Shown: piece by piece, positions 45,305 through 54,067 of the stretch
Numbering within the stretch: the stretch's first letter is position 1
How the letters are laid out: each line of letters starts with the position of its first letter
NCBI RefSeq assembly: GCF_000331535.1
Contig: NZ_AMZN01000069.1
Span: 24,711-88,710 of the forward strand
Length of the DNA: 64,000 nucleotides
Direction: 5' to 3'
Source: Fulvivirga imtechensis AK7
GTDB lineage: Bacteria > Bacteroidota > Bacteroidia > Cytophagales > Cyclobacteriaceae
Notes under the pieces: generated by a model
Databases searched by the model: none
What the model saw: the letters and a program-made list of their open reading frames with translations, nothing else
Told to the model about the DNA's origin: nothing
Translations under genes and position numbers: made by a program

Positions 45305-45347
45305 TTGAGGAAACGAAAAATCATATGCTTCCTCAAACATATGATTT
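45305..45347. promoter_or_regulatory. Two interleaved inverted repeats over the -33 region
   Basis: TTGAGGAA (45305-45312) pairs with TTCCTCAA (45329-45336); AAATCATATG (45318-45327) pairs with CATATGATTT (45338-45347). Both are perfect, and the arms alternate, so in one strand only one of the two stems could form at a time. Lying just upstream of the -7 box, they are more likely operator sites for two regulators or one regulator with two sites. Confidence 0.5.
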
Positions 45348-45759
45348 ATAATACCTCTGAAATTTATAAGAAATAATCTTACTCCATGCAAAAAGTGTCT
45401 TCTTTTGCGGACAGATGATAATTTTATGCTTTTCAAAATATTCCATTACCTATGTAATTCTTTACTTACTACATTATTATTTATGATTCTATAACCAAAA
45501 AAAATTGATATTAATTTTATAATCTTACACCAAATAGACGTATAATCACGTCTAATTTTGGGAAGTTTTTTCTTTAATTGGGATTAATGGCAATTCTATT
45601 ATTTTATAATTACCTAATAATCAATAAATTATAAAATTGAATTAAAATTGGCCTTTAATTGGAGGCGTGAGATTGGAGAGTATCTTGTGAAAAAAATTAT
45701 TACGCAGGTTACTTTTAAAGATTAAAAGCTATATACATACGTTATAAAAGAAGAATCTG

Positions 45760-47004
45760 ATGAAAAGTTTAATTGTAATATCTGCTTCGAATAAGTTATC
45801 AAATGACTCTCTTTCGCAAATTATGAGGGGTGGTAAAATAAGTACTGGCGTGGTCATGCTTTTTTTAGTAATGATCAGCAGTGTTGCTTTTGGCCAAAAT
45901 CGAATGACCACCAGTGGTGACTGGACAAATAATTCTAATTGGAACTCAGGAACCCATACAAACGGGATTACTACTTCTCAACTTAACAATGGTGTTTCGG
46001 CTTCTATTAATGACGGGGAGAATATCACCAGTGGCAGTTTGACAGGCGGAAACAATGTTACACTTCAGTTAATTGGAACTTCCACACTTGATATCGGAAA
46101 TGCGAGCAATGCATTAGATTTAACTACTAACAATGGCACAACGATATCGATTGGTGCAGATGGTATATTGACTGTATGGGGCGACATAATCGTAAATAAC
46201 AATTTGATACTGGTGGTAGCGGGCGAATTAATTGTTAAAGGAAATATTCAAATAAAGAATGGCGGTGCATTAGATATTTCAGGAAGTGTTACTGTTGATG
46301 GTAATTTTGTAGGAGGTAATAACACAGAGATAAACATAGACGGTGATATGGTTGTAGGTGGTGATTTTACTGTAGGTAATGGTTCCGCTGTTAGTGGAGG
46401 AGGAACAATTTCTTATGGAGGTAGCTGTAGCGATAGTGGTTCCGGGGTGTGTTCCAGCGAGCCTCTGCCTATAAATTTGGCCATGTTTAAAGTAGTAGCA
46501 GAAGGAAACGAGGTTATTCTAAAGTGGGTGACAGCTTCAGAGGAAAATAATGACTATTTTACCATCGAGCGTTCTAGGGATGGTAAAGAGTTCGAAAAAG
46601 TGGGTACTACAACTGGTGCCGGCACAAGCACAACAGTGTTAAACTATTCTTTCACTGACCCTAATCCTTACTATGGAAGATCATACTACCGGTTATCTCA
46701 AACTGACTTTGATGGTACATCAGAAACATTCGAGATCGCGGCTGTTACGATTTCATCAATAAAAGACATTACAGTATTTCCTAACCCGGTGAACAGAGGC
46801 AAAGCACTTCGAATTGAAACCGGGGCCGATGCTGATGAAGAGGTGAGCATTGCTATCTACAATCATGCAGGTAAGCTTATAAAAGCCGATAAGCTTGTCG
46901 GTGAACAGTCAATCGATATTGAAGACGAACTGGAAGCCGGCTTTTATATGCTGCAAGTAAAGTCTGGACAGGTAAGCAAATCAACTCGCCTGGTGATCCA
47001 GTAA
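45760..47004 (+). CDS. Secreted T9SS cargo with type A C-terminal sorting domain
   Basis: A 414-residue protein from ATG 45760; an ATG at 45823 gives MRGGKISTGVVMLFLVMISS, a more usual signal peptide, and is equally likely. The middle is Asn/Gly/Thr-rich beta-helix-like repeats (VDGNFVGGNNTEINIDGDMV type). It then has a fibronectin-like segment (LKWVTASEENNDYFTIERS) common before sorting domains. The last 75 residues are a type A T9SS signal: VFPNPVNRGKALRI, then IAIYNHAGKLIKA and a final GQVSKSTRLVIQ. It should leave through SprA and be surface-attached. Its end overlaps the convergent tdh gene by 24 nt. Confidence 0.88.
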   Translation: MKSLIVISASNKLSNDSLSQIMRGGKISTGVVMLFLVMISSVAFGQNRMTTSGDWTNNSNWNSGTHTNGITTSQLNNGVSASINDGENITSGSLTGGNNVTLQLIGTSTLDIGNASNALDLTTNNGTTISIGADGILTVWGDIIVNNNLILVVAGELIVKGNIQIKNGGALDISGSVTVDGNFVGGNNTEINIDGDMVVGGDFTVGNGSAVSGGGTISYGGSCSDSGSGVCSSEPLPINLAMFKVVAEGNEVILKWVTASEENNDYFTIERSRDGKEFEKVGTTTGAGTSTTVLNYSFTDPNPYYGRSYYRLSQTDFDGTSETFEIAAVTISSIKDITVFPNPVNRGKALRIETGADADEEVSIAIYNHAGKLIKADKLVGEQSIDIEDELEAGFYMLQVKSGQVSKSTRLVIQ

Positions 47005-47937
47005 TTCTTTAAGGCCTTTTAATATTGTCGAAGTCATCTTAGAGAGATCAAATTGAGGGTTCCAGCCCCATTGATCTCTCGCCTCTGTATCACTGATAGA
47101 ATCAGGCCACGAATCGGCTATAGACTGACGGAAATCAGGATTGTAGCTGATAGTAAACTCCGGCATATGCTTCTTAATCTCTGACGCTATTTCTTTAGGT
47201 GAAAAGCTTATAGCGGCAACATTATAGCTCGACCTTATTTTCACTTTTTCTTTGTCAGTTTCCATAAGATCTATTGTGGCTTTTATAGCATCATCCATAT
47301 ACATCATAGGGAGATAAGTATGCTCTGAAAGAAAACTCTCGTACTTTCCGTCCTCAAGCGCTTTATAAAAAATATCAACTGCGTAGTCAGTAGTTCCTCC
47401 CCCTGGCTTTGCTTTATAGCCTATTAAACCGGGGTATCTGAGGCTGCGCACGTCAACACCATACTTTTCAAAAAAGTATTCGCACCACCTTTCCCCTGCC
47501 AGCTTGCTAATACCGTAGACAGTGTTAGGGTCCATTATAGTATGCTGGGGAGTATTTTGCTTCGGTGTATTTGGGCCGAATACGGCTATTGAACTGGGCC
47601 AGTATATTTTTTCCAGTTTTTTATCGCGTGCTAATTCTAAAACATTAAGCAGACTCGTCATATTGAGGTCCCAGGCAAATTTCGGATCTTTTTCCCCTTT
47701 GGCTGAGAGAATAGCTGCCAGGTGGTATATTTGGTTAATGGAATGCTTGTCAATTATTGCTTCCATAGCCTTTTTATCCATTACATTTAGCAGTTCAAAA
47801 GGTCCGTCAGCCAATTCTCCGGAAGGTTCTCTCACGTCAGAAGCAATTACATTTTCATTTCCTTTTCTTTGCCTCAATGCCACTGTCAGCTCAGACCCCA
47901 ACTGTCCGCAAGCTCCGATAACCAAAATTTTGCTCAT
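46981..47937 (-). CDS. L-threonine 3-dehydrogenase of the epimerase-like type
   Basis: A 318-residue extended short-chain dehydrogenase. The NAD-binding motif GACGQLGSEL opens it; the catalytic triad shows S in WPSSIAVFG and YGISK (Tyr-x-x-x-Lys). Sequence and length match the UDP-glucose-4-epimerase-like threonine dehydrogenases of Bacteroidota, which oxidise threonine to 2-amino-3-ketobutyrate. The kbl gene for the next step lies about 900 bp away on the other strand, which supports this. A general sugar epimerase is the alternative. Confidence 0.82.
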   Translation of the reverse strand: MSKILVIGACGQLGSELTVALRQRKGNENVIASDVREPSGELADGPFELLNVMDKKAMEAIIDKHSINQIYHLAAILSAKGEKDPKFAWDLNMTSLLNVLELARDKKLEKIYWPSSIAVFGPNTPKQNTPQHTIMDPNTVYGISKLAGERWCEYFFEKYGVDVRSLRYPGLIGYKAKPGGGTTDYAVDIFYKALEDGKYESFLSEHTYLPMMYMDDAIKATIDLMETDKEKVKIRSSYNVAAISFSPKEIASEIKKHMPEFTISYNPDFRQSIADSWPDSISDTEARDQWGWNPQFDLSKMTSTILKGLKELLDHQAS

Positions 47938-48002
47938 GTTTCTCTTTTGTGTGTGAATAAGTGGTGCGAAATTACCAATTAAATAACATCTAAAAAATTT
48001 CT

Positions 48003-48229
48003 GGTTGCAGGAAACTGGTCACTGGTCATGTCACTAGTCGCTGGTTCGCTGGGTACTGGTAGCCGGTAGTTCTGCTCAGATTGACGGTTGGCCATCAACT
48101 ATTAACGATTGACAAGTAACCCTAAGCCGGAAGCCCAGAAACCAGACGCTAGCCGCCAGCAGCCGGCAGCCAGAAACCAGCCACCAGAAACCAGCAGCCA
48201 GAAACCAGCCGCCAGCAGCTAGAAACCAG
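48003..48229. repeat. Heptanucleotide tandem-repeat array with opposite-strand halves
   Basis: From 48136 to 48229 the sequence reads as thirteen successive 7-mers of the type YAGNNRC (CAGAAAC, CAGCAGC, CAGCCGC variants) plus a final CAG. The repeated CAGAAACCAG occurs at 48136, 48171, 48185, 48199 and (with T first) 48220, always a multiple of 7 apart. The left part (about 48003-48070) has ACTGGTC-type 7-mers, which read as CCAG on the other strand. It resembles the short tandem heptamer repeats of cyanobacteria in form. It covers most of the gap between tdh and the Lys/Pro-rich gene. Confidence 0.75.
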
Positions 48230-48240
48230 TGTAAAGTTTT

Positions 48241-48248
48241 TATATTTG
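48241..48248 (+). promoter_or_regulatory. -7 box for the Lys/Pro-rich protein and kbl
   Basis: TATATTTG, identical to the proS box and followed by the same CC, lies 11 bp before the ATG at 48260. The expected -33 position falls in the heptamer array and shows no TTTG. The leader would be only a few bases. Confidence 0.4.
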
Positions 48249-48259
48249 CCGGTATTGTT

Positions 48260-48829
48260 ATGAGTGACTTTCAAGACTACCTGTACAAGAAAAAAATTGA
48301 TTCAGATGCTTTTAAAAAAGCCGAACCTGTTCAGTGGCAGGTCTGGAAGGAAATTTTCGACCAGGTACATCCGGATAGTTTTACAGCACAGAAGCTGTAT
48401 CTCATCAACCCATTAAGACGGCAGTATCCTTTTATTGGTGAGCGGGATGCTATAACGATGAAGGAAAAGCCTAAAAAACCTGTAATGAAACCGAGGGCAG
48501 CCTCCACTGAGTCAACGAAGGAGGAGGATCGGAAGGATCAGCCTGTTAAAGCAAAGCCAAAAATGGCCGTGAAGCCAAAGGTAAAGATAAAGCCTAAAAT
48601 TTTACCCCAGTCGGGCGCCAAGCCTGAAGGAGAGGAGGCAGTGTCAAAGGAACAAAAACCGAAGATGACTAAGCCAAAAATACCAATGAAGCCAAAAATT
48701 CCTCTACAACGGGAAAATGAAGCTGAAATGAAACTGAAAGATACCTCAAAAGAAGGAGAGAAGCCGAAAATGGCTAAGCCGAATATAAAACCAAGACCTG
48801 TAATTAAGAAAAGACCTAAAACAGATTGA
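48260..48829 (+). CDS. Lysine/proline-rich protein with a short conserved-looking N-terminus
   Basis: A 189-residue cytoplasmic protein. The first 70 residues look folded ([20 protein letters not shown], then [17 protein letters not shown] and NPLRRQYPF). The rest is a low-complexity tail of MKPKIP/KPKM-type repeats mixed with acidic patches. I do not recognise a function. A basic tail of this kind may bind nucleic acid or an acidic partner. It lies 4 nt before kbl in the same operon. Confidence 0.75.
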   Translation: MSDFQDYLYKKKIDSDAFKKAEPVQWQVWKEIFDQVHPDSFTAQKLYLINPLRRQYPFIGERDAITMKEKPKKPVMKPRAASTESTKEEDRKDQPVKAKPKMAVKPKVKIKPKILPQSGAKPEGEEAVSKEQKPKMTKPKIPMKPKIPLQRENEAEMKLKDTSKEGEKPKMAKPNIKPRPVIKKRPKTD

Positions 48830-48833
48830 ATAT

Positions 48834-50036
48834 ATGTACAATACATTAAAGAAGAAACTTCAAGAGGAACTGGATTCAATTAAAGAAGCCGGTCTGTATA
48901 AAAAGGAAAGGGTGATTACTACCCCTCAGGGGGCAGAGATCAAAACACAGGATGGTAAGGAGGTAATTAATTTCTGTGCCAATAATTACCTGGGCCTTTC
49001 TTCTCATCCTAAAGTAGTTGAGGCGGCCAAAAGGGCTATTGATACCCATGGTTATGGCATGTCGTCTGTACGCTTTATTTGCGGTACACAGGATATTCAT
49101 AAAGAGTTGGAGCGAAAGATATCTGACTTTCTGGGCATGGAAGATACCATTCTTTATGCAGCAGCATTTGATGCTAATGGTGGAGTTTTTGAACCGCTGT
49201 TTGGCCCCGAAGATGCCATAATCTCTGACGCACTCAACCATGCTTCAATTATAGACGGAGTACGTCTTTGTAAAGCTATGAGATACCGGTACGAGCATAA
49301 TAACATGGCCGACCTGGAGGAGAAATTAAAAGAAGCTGATGCTGCCGGGGCAAAAGAAAAAATAATTGTGACGGATGGAGTGTTCTCAATGGATGGTACT
49401 ATTGCCCAACTCGATAAGATATGTGACCTGGCAGACAAGTATAATGCATTAGTGATGTCAGACGAATGTCATTCCACCGGTTTTATGGGACAAACGGGCA
49501 GGGGTGTTCATGAGCACCATGGAGTAATGGGACGTGTTGATATTATCACCGGTACGTTAGGCAAGGCTCTTGGCGGGGCATCCGGGGGCTTTACTTCTGG
49601 AAGAAAAGAGATCATTGATATGCTCAGGCAGCGTTCCAGACCATATTTATTTTCAAACACCCTGGCGCCATCTATTACAGGAGCATCTATAGCAGTGATT
49701 GATATGCTGAGCGAGACCACGGAGCTTCGTGATAAACTGGAGGCCAACACCAAGTATTTTAGGGAGGAGATGACCAAAGCTGGTTTTGATATTAAGCCTG
49801 GCACGCATGCTATCGTGCCTATTATGCTATATGAAGCTCCACTGGCACAGAAGTTTGCTGATGCGCTGCTCGATAAAGGCATTTATGTAATAGGCTTCTT
49901 CTATCCTGTGGTGCCAAAAGGTCAGGCCAGGATCAGAGTACAGATGTCTGCAGCGCATGACAAAAAGCATTTAGATAAAGCTATTCAGGCATTCGTGGAA
50001 GTAGGTAAGGAACTTGGGGTGTTGCAGAATGCGTAG
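48834..50036 (+). CDS. kbl: Glycine C-acetyltransferase (2-amino-3-ketobutyrate CoA ligase)
   Basis: A 400-residue PLP enzyme of the alpha-oxoamine synthase group. The PLP lysine is in [14 protein letters not shown]; the cofactor-binding Asp/His pair is in [13 protein letters not shown]; the N-terminal [12 protein letters not shown] is typical. It splits 2-amino-3-ketobutyrate with CoA to glycine and acetyl-CoA, following threonine dehydrogenase. It ends 61 bp from the convergent cdaA gene. Confidence 0.93.
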   Translation: MYNTLKKKLQEELDSIKEAGLYKKERVITTPQGAEIKTQDGKEVINFCANNYLGLSSHPKVVEAAKRAIDTHGYGMSSVRFICGTQDIHKELERKISDFLGMEDTILYAAAFDANGGVFEPLFGPEDAIISDALNHASIIDGVRLCKAMRYRYEHNNMADLEEKLKEADAAGAKEKIIVTDGVFSMDGTIAQLDKICDLADKYNALVMSDECHSTGFMGQTGRGVHEHHGVMGRVDIITGTLGKALGGASGGFTSGRKEIIDMLRQRSRPYLFSNTLAPSITGASIAVIDMLSETTELRDKLEANTKYFREEMTKAGFDIKPGTHAIVPIMLYEAPLAQKFADALLDKGIYVIGFFYPVVPKGQARIRVQMSAAHDKKHLDKAIQAFVEVGKELGVLQNA

Positions 50037-50097
50037 CGCGGAGCGCTAAGTGCAAGGGGTAATTGCCAACTGCTTTTGCCCGTTGCAGATTGAAAGA

Positions 50098-50982
50098 TCA
50101 GGCTCCTGCTTTGGCTTCGTTGATACTGGAAGCTGTGTTGGTTTCTTTTTCTGTTGATTCCTCCACAGCTTCTTCTTTTTTCTCATCTTCCATGGTGAGA
50201 TAATCATTGATCTTTTTTCTTAGTTCCTGTGGAGAAAGATTATGCATCAGCTTTCCATTACGGGCCAGAGAAAATTGACCCGTTTCTTCAGAAACCACAA
50301 GTATCATAGTATCGGTAAGTTCCGACATACCTAGTGCAGCCCTGTGACGCAGGCCAAATTGAGCAGGCAGGTTATCGCTTTCGGAAACAGGCAGAATGCA
50401 TCTTGCGGCTTTTATTTTTCCTTTATGGATGATGACGGCCCCGTCATGTAGCGGACTGTGTTTGTTGAATATTGATAATAATAGTCTTTTTGAGAGGAAA
50501 GCATCAATAACATCACCGGATTCGGCATAAAATTTTAGTTCCGAATCCTTTGATAATACTATCAATGCTCCGGTATTTGTACCACCAAGGGTTTTCGCTG
50601 CTTCGATAATTGGGGTGATATTGTAGGTTTCTTCAGAGCGTTTGCGCTTCCACTTAAAAACACTTTTAAGAACACCGCCCTTGTTGAAATCAGTGGTCTT
50701 GCCGATGAGAAGCAGGAATTTTCGGATCTCAGGCTGGAAAAGGATGATGGCAGCCAACACACCGACTCCCATAAACTGTCCGAGTATTAATCCCAGCAGT
50801 TCCATCTGAGCTGCACGTACTATCAGGTATATGAGGTACAATGAAAGTACCCCCAGGAAAATTTTGACAGCTACACTGCCCCGCATCAGTTTGTATACCT
50901 GATAGAGCAAAATACTTACCAGCATGATGTCGATCACATCGACCCAACTCACTTCTAAAAAACCTATACTGAATAAGTACAT
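50098..50982 (-). CDS. cdaA: Diadenylate cyclase (CdaA type)
   Basis: A 294-residue membrane enzyme making cyclic di-AMP. Three membrane helices lie in about residues 10-90. The DAC domain shows GALIVLSKDSE, the substrate-binding DGA in HSPLHDGAVIIHKG and the RHR motif in FGLRHRAALGMSE. The last 35 residues are an acidic, Glu/Thr/Ser-rich tail not needed by the family. It begins 13 nt after folP. Cyclic di-AMP controls osmotic balance and cell-wall homeostasis. Confidence 0.94.
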   Translation of the reverse strand: MYLFSIGFLEVSWVDVIDIMLVSILLYQVYKLMRGSVAVKIFLGVLSLYLIYLIVRAAQMELLGLILGQFMGVGVLAAIILFQPEIRKFLLLIGKTTDFNKGGVLKSVFKWKRKRSEETYNITPIIEAAKTLGGTNTGALIVLSKDSELKFYAESGDVIDAFLSKRLLLSIFNKHSPLHDGAVIIHKGKIKAARCILPVSESDNLPAQFGLRHRAALGMSELTDTMILVVSEETGQFSLARNGKLMHNLSPQELRKKINDYLTMEDEKKEEAVEESTEKETNTASSINEAKAGA

Positions 50983-50995
50983 TAATCTATGGCTA

Positions 50996-51853
50996 TCAAG
51001 TATTAAATGTTAGGTTATACAATTGCACAGCTTGTACTGCTTCTTTTACGTCATGAACTCTCAAAATTTGTGCCCCGTGCATTAAAGCGATAGTGTTTAA
51101 TACGGTAGTTCCATTCAGTGCATCAGCAGGCTCAAGCCCTAACTTCCTGTAAATAAACGATTTTCTGGAGATTCCCGCCAATACAGGGAGCTCCAAAGCT
51201 TTAAAATACCGTAAATTTTTTAGTAATGCATAATTCTGATCCATTGTTTTGGAAAAACCAAATCCTGGATCCAGTACTATATCTTTAACGTCTCTTTTTC
51301 TTAATTTGCTCACTTTTTTCTCGAAAAATCGAAAAATTTCGGAAAGTAGGTCATCATAGTCAGTTTGATGCTTCATGGTTTGAGGCGTGCCCCGCATGTG
51401 CATAAGAATATACGGCACCTGAGTATCTGCTACTACATCATACATATGTTTATCGAGCTCACCTCCTGAAATATCGTTGATCATATTCGCTCCGGCCGTA
51501 ACAGCAGCTTCAGCCACCTGTGAGCGAAAGGTGTCTATCGAGACCTTTACCACCGGAAGCTCTTTTCTTATATTTTGAATGTGATTAACTACCCTCTTCA
51601 GTTCTTCATATACGGGTACGTCATCAGCGCCGGGCCGTGAGGAGTAGCCGCCAATATCGATGATATCCGCGCCTTCTTCGATCATACTCCTGGCGCGATC
51701 TACCACGTCTTTTTCCTGTTGATACCGGCCTCCGTCATAGAAAGAATCAGGAGTGACATTAAGAATTCCTATGATCAACGGCCTTTCCAAACTGACCACA
51801 TTTCCGCCAATGTTGAGTGTTTTTTTCCCTGAAAAAGCTGTATCTTTCGCCAC
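50996..51853 (-). CDS. folP: Dihydropteroate synthase
   Basis: A 285-residue DHPS. The family signatures are present: IIGILNVTPDSFYDGGRY, DIIDIGGYSSRPGA, VSIDTFRS, MINDISGG and DIVLDPGFGFSKT. It joins p-aminobenzoate to the pterin in folate synthesis and is the sulfonamide target. The start is GTG at 51853. It is divergent from the DUF1599 gene with only 38 bp between. Confidence 0.95.
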   Translation of the reverse strand: MAKDTAFSGKKTLNIGGNVVSLERPLIIGILNVTPDSFYDGGRYQQEKDVVDRARSMIEEGADIIDIGGYSSRPGADDVPVYEELKRVVNHIQNIRKELPVVKVSIDTFRSQVAEAAVTAGANMINDISGGELDKHMYDVVADTQVPYILMHMRGTPQTMKHQTDYDDLLSEIFRFFEKKVSKLRKRDVKDIVLDPGFGFSKTMDQNYALLKNLRYFKALELPVLAGISRKSFIYRKLGLEPADALNGTTVLNTIALMHGAQILRVHDVKEAVQAVQLYNLTFNT

Positions 51854-51891
51854 GCTAAGAAATAGGTTTATTTATAAAATACGGATATAAA

Positions 51892-52440
51892 TTGATAGAT
51901 AAAACGGTCAGCGAATATAAGCAGGTAATAGAGGAGTGTAAAGCACTTTTTGAAAAGAAAACGAAAGATTATGGTACTGCCTGGCGCGTACTCAGGCTTC
52001 CTTCCATCACTGATCAGATATACATCAAAGCACAACGCATACGATCTATCCAGGAAAAGGGGGCGCAAAAGGTTGGGGAGGATATCACCTCAGAGTTTGT
52101 CGGGATCATTAACTACTGCATCATGGCTATTATACAAATGGAGCTTCAGAGTGATGAACGTCTGGAGTTGGGGTATGATGAACTTGAACCGCTGTATGAT
52201 CGTATTGCTTCTGAGACGTTGGATCTTTTGCAGAATAAGAATCACGACTACGGTGAGGCATGGCGGGAGATGAGGGTGAGCTCTATCACAGATATTATCT
52301 TGATGAAATTGCTAAGAGTAAAGCAGATTGAGGATAACCAGGGAAAGACGTTGGTATCTGAAGGGGTCAAAGCCAACTATCAGGATATGATCAATTATTC
52401 GGTATTTTCATTAATAAAACTAAATTTTCTGGAGCAATGA
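51892..52440 (+). CDS. DUF1599 protein with two tandem domains
   Basis: A 182-residue protein made of two like halves. Half one has KKTKDYGTAWRVLRLPSITD and then an EFVGIINYCIMAIIQM helix. Half two has NKNHDYGEAWREMRVSSITD and a YQDMINYSVFSLIKL helix. DUF1599 is also called a nucleotide-modification-associated domain and is alpha-helical, somewhat like MazG-type folds; its function here is unknown. The start is TTG at 51892. Its stop overlaps the next start as ATGA, so it is translationally coupled to the DoxX gene. Confidence 0.88.
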   Translation: MIDKTVSEYKQVIEECKALFEKKTKDYGTAWRVLRLPSITDQIYIKAQRIRSIQEKGAQKVGEDITSEFVGIINYCIMAIIQMELQSDERLELGYDELEPLYDRIASETLDLLQNKNHDYGEAWREMRVSSITDIILMKLLRVKQIEDNQGKTLVSEGVKANYQDMINYSVFSLIKLNFLEQ

Positions 52441-53546
52441 TAAAGAAGGCGATAGATATATTTTCACGGGGTTTTGTCGGGGGGCTTTTTATTTTTTCAG
52501 GGCTGATCAAATTGAATGACCCTATTGGTACTAAGATTAAGCTGGAAGAATACTTTGAGGTTTTCTCCTCTGATTTTGGCTCTTTCTTTGAATTTTTTAT
52601 TCCTTTTGCACTACCACTTGGCATGGTGCTCATTGTGCTGGAAGTAGTGCTGGGCATTGCAGTGCTGATCAACTACAAAATGAAAACAACAACCTGGGTA
52701 TTGCTGGCGCTGATGGTATTTTTTACCTTCCTGACTTTCTACTCAGCCTACTTCAATAAGGTAACGGACTGTGGCTGTTTCGGAGATGCCATTCCTCTTA
52801 CGCCGTGGGAGTCTTTTTATAAAGATGTTATTCTGATGGTATTTGTATTGCATCTTTTCTGGCACAGAAGGCGCTTTGAACCGATGTTCAGAACAAGGCC
52901 GGGGCATTTCATTATTATTGCTGCTTCAGTAATAGGTTTTGGAATTGGGATCTATGCTATTGAACATTTGCCATATATCGACTTCAGACCGTATAAAGTG
53001 GGAAATAGTATTCCTGAAAAAATGATAGCCGAGGAATCTCCGAGAATAGAATATACATTTAAAGGACCGGATGGTGACATGGTGAGGTCCGAAAGATATA
53101 TGACCCCGGATGCCGGTTACGAATACATATCTTCAAGGGTTGTTAACGAGAAAGAGTCAACGCCAAAAATCACGGATTTTCAGGTTGTGGGAATGGATGG
53201 CGAAGATTATACGGAAGAGACATTTAGCGGACTCAAGCTCATCATTGTATTTTATGACACGGAAAAAGCTAATAAATCGCACATCAGGCATATTAATCAA
53301 TTGCTGGCTAATATGGATCAAAATATTGAGCCTATGATACTTACTGCAGCCAGAGAGGTCGATTTTGAACAATTACGACATGAACACCAGTTGGCGGTGT
53401 CTTACTACAATACCGATGCAACCGTACTGAAGGCTATGATCCGTTCTAATCCCGGAGTACTTTTACTTAAAAATGGTACAGTTTTAGGTAAGTGGCATCA
53501 TAATGATGTGCCATCTGCTGAAGAGGTGAATGGGCTTGCTAAATAA
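52437..53546 (+). CDS. DoxX-type membrane protein with thioredoxin-like C-terminus (BT_3928 family)
   Basis: A 369-residue protein. The first half has four membrane helices of the DoxX/MauE type, beginning FSRGFVGGLFIFSGLIKLND, with a conserved TDCGCFGDAIPLTPWESF loop. The second half (about 230-369) resembles a periplasmic thioredoxin fold but lacks a CxxC motif. The CGC pair in the membrane part could serve as a redox centre. The family is common in Bacteroidota and uncharacterised. It overlaps DUF1599 by 4 nt and aroK by 17 nt. Confidence 0.85.
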   Translation: MIKKAIDIFSRGFVGGLFIFSGLIKLNDPIGTKIKLEEYFEVFSSDFGSFFEFFIPFALPLGMVLIVLEVVLGIAVLINYKMKTTTWVLLALMVFFTFLTFYSAYFNKVTDCGCFGDAIPLTPWESFYKDVILMVFVLHLFWHRRRFEPMFRTRPGHFIIIAASVIGFGIGIYAIEHLPYIDFRPYKVGNSIPEKMIAEESPRIEYTFKGPDGDMVRSERYMTPDAGYEYISSRVVNEKESTPKITDFQVVGMDGEDYTEETFSGLKLIIVFYDTEKANKSHIRHINQLLANMDQNIEPMILTAAREVDFEQLRHEHQLAVSYYNTDATVLKAMIRSNPGVLLLKNGTVLGKWHHNDVPSAEEVNGLAK

Positions 53547-54060
53547 GAACATATTTCTGATCGGTATGCCAGGCTCCGGTAAGTCTACTGTAGGGCGTCA
53601 GCTTGCAGAAAAATTTCAGATGCCATTTGTAGACCTTGATTATGAAATAATGAGCAATGCCGGCATGTCGATCAAAGAGATCTTTGCAGCTTATGATGAG
53701 GATCACTTTCGACAATTGGAAAGGGAAGCCCTTCGGGCTGTAATACAAAAAAGTGCAGGTGCAGTAATAGCTACCGGTGGAGGAACACCGTGCTTTTTTG
53801 ATAATATGGAGTTGATCAGGAAAAATGGGATCAGTATCTTCATTGATGTTCCTGTAACGGAATTGATTTCCAGGATCAATGCTGCAGAAAGAGATAAGCG
53901 ACCTAAATTTTCAAATAATACAGACTTGGCTGTTACTCTTAACCAATTAGTGCGGCAAAGGGTACCATTCTACAAGAAGGCCCACCACCGATGGGATGGT
54001 AATGAACAAACAATAGATGAACTGGAACTGATCATTAAACAATTGGCAACTCAGCCGTAA
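53530..54060 (+). CDS. aroK: Shikimate kinase
   Basis: A 176-residue shikimate kinase. It has the P-loop GMPGSGKSTVGRQLA, the shikimate-binding D in VDLDYEI, the FRQLEREAL motif with the binding Arg, and GGGTPCF. It phosphorylates shikimate in the path to chorismate. It starts inside the end of the previous gene (17-nt overlap) and ends 8 bp from the convergent porin gene. Confidence 0.94.
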   Translation: MGLLNKNIFLIGMPGSGKSTVGRQLAEKFQMPFVDLDYEIMSNAGMSIKEIFAAYDEDHFRQLEREALRAVIQKSAGAVIATGGGTPCFFDNMELIRKNGISIFIDVPVTELISRINAAERDKRPKFSNNTDLAVTLNQLVRQRVPFYKKAHHRWDGNEQTIDELELIIKQLATQP

Positions 54061-54067
54061 GCTTCTT

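Larger units (their letters stand above)
45262..45759. other. AT-rich divergent intergenic region
   Basis: The left part holds the crotonase promoter and palindromes. The right part (45360-45759) is very AT-rich with no gene or clear structure; TAATTTTG at 45553-45560 is a possible -7 box for the rightward gene but is about 200 bp from its start and lacks a good -33 element. Confidence 0.5.

Noticed and set aside
45305..45347. Reading of the interleaved repeats as an H-type RNA pseudoknot in the crotonase leader
   Set aside because: The connecting loops are 1 nt, too short to span stems of 8-10 bp, and the site lies upstream of the likely transcription start.
45760..45830. A GG preceded by Leu/Ser residues (SLSQIMRGGK) at the start of the T9SS cargo, resembling a double-glycine leader
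   Set aside because: The hydrophobic residues are out of register with the -4/-7/-12 pattern, and the GG is directly followed by an ordinary signal peptide.
48136..48229. Regular repeats that could be taken for a CRISPR array
   Set aside because: The period is 7 bp with no spacers of 25-40 bp and no cas genes nearby.
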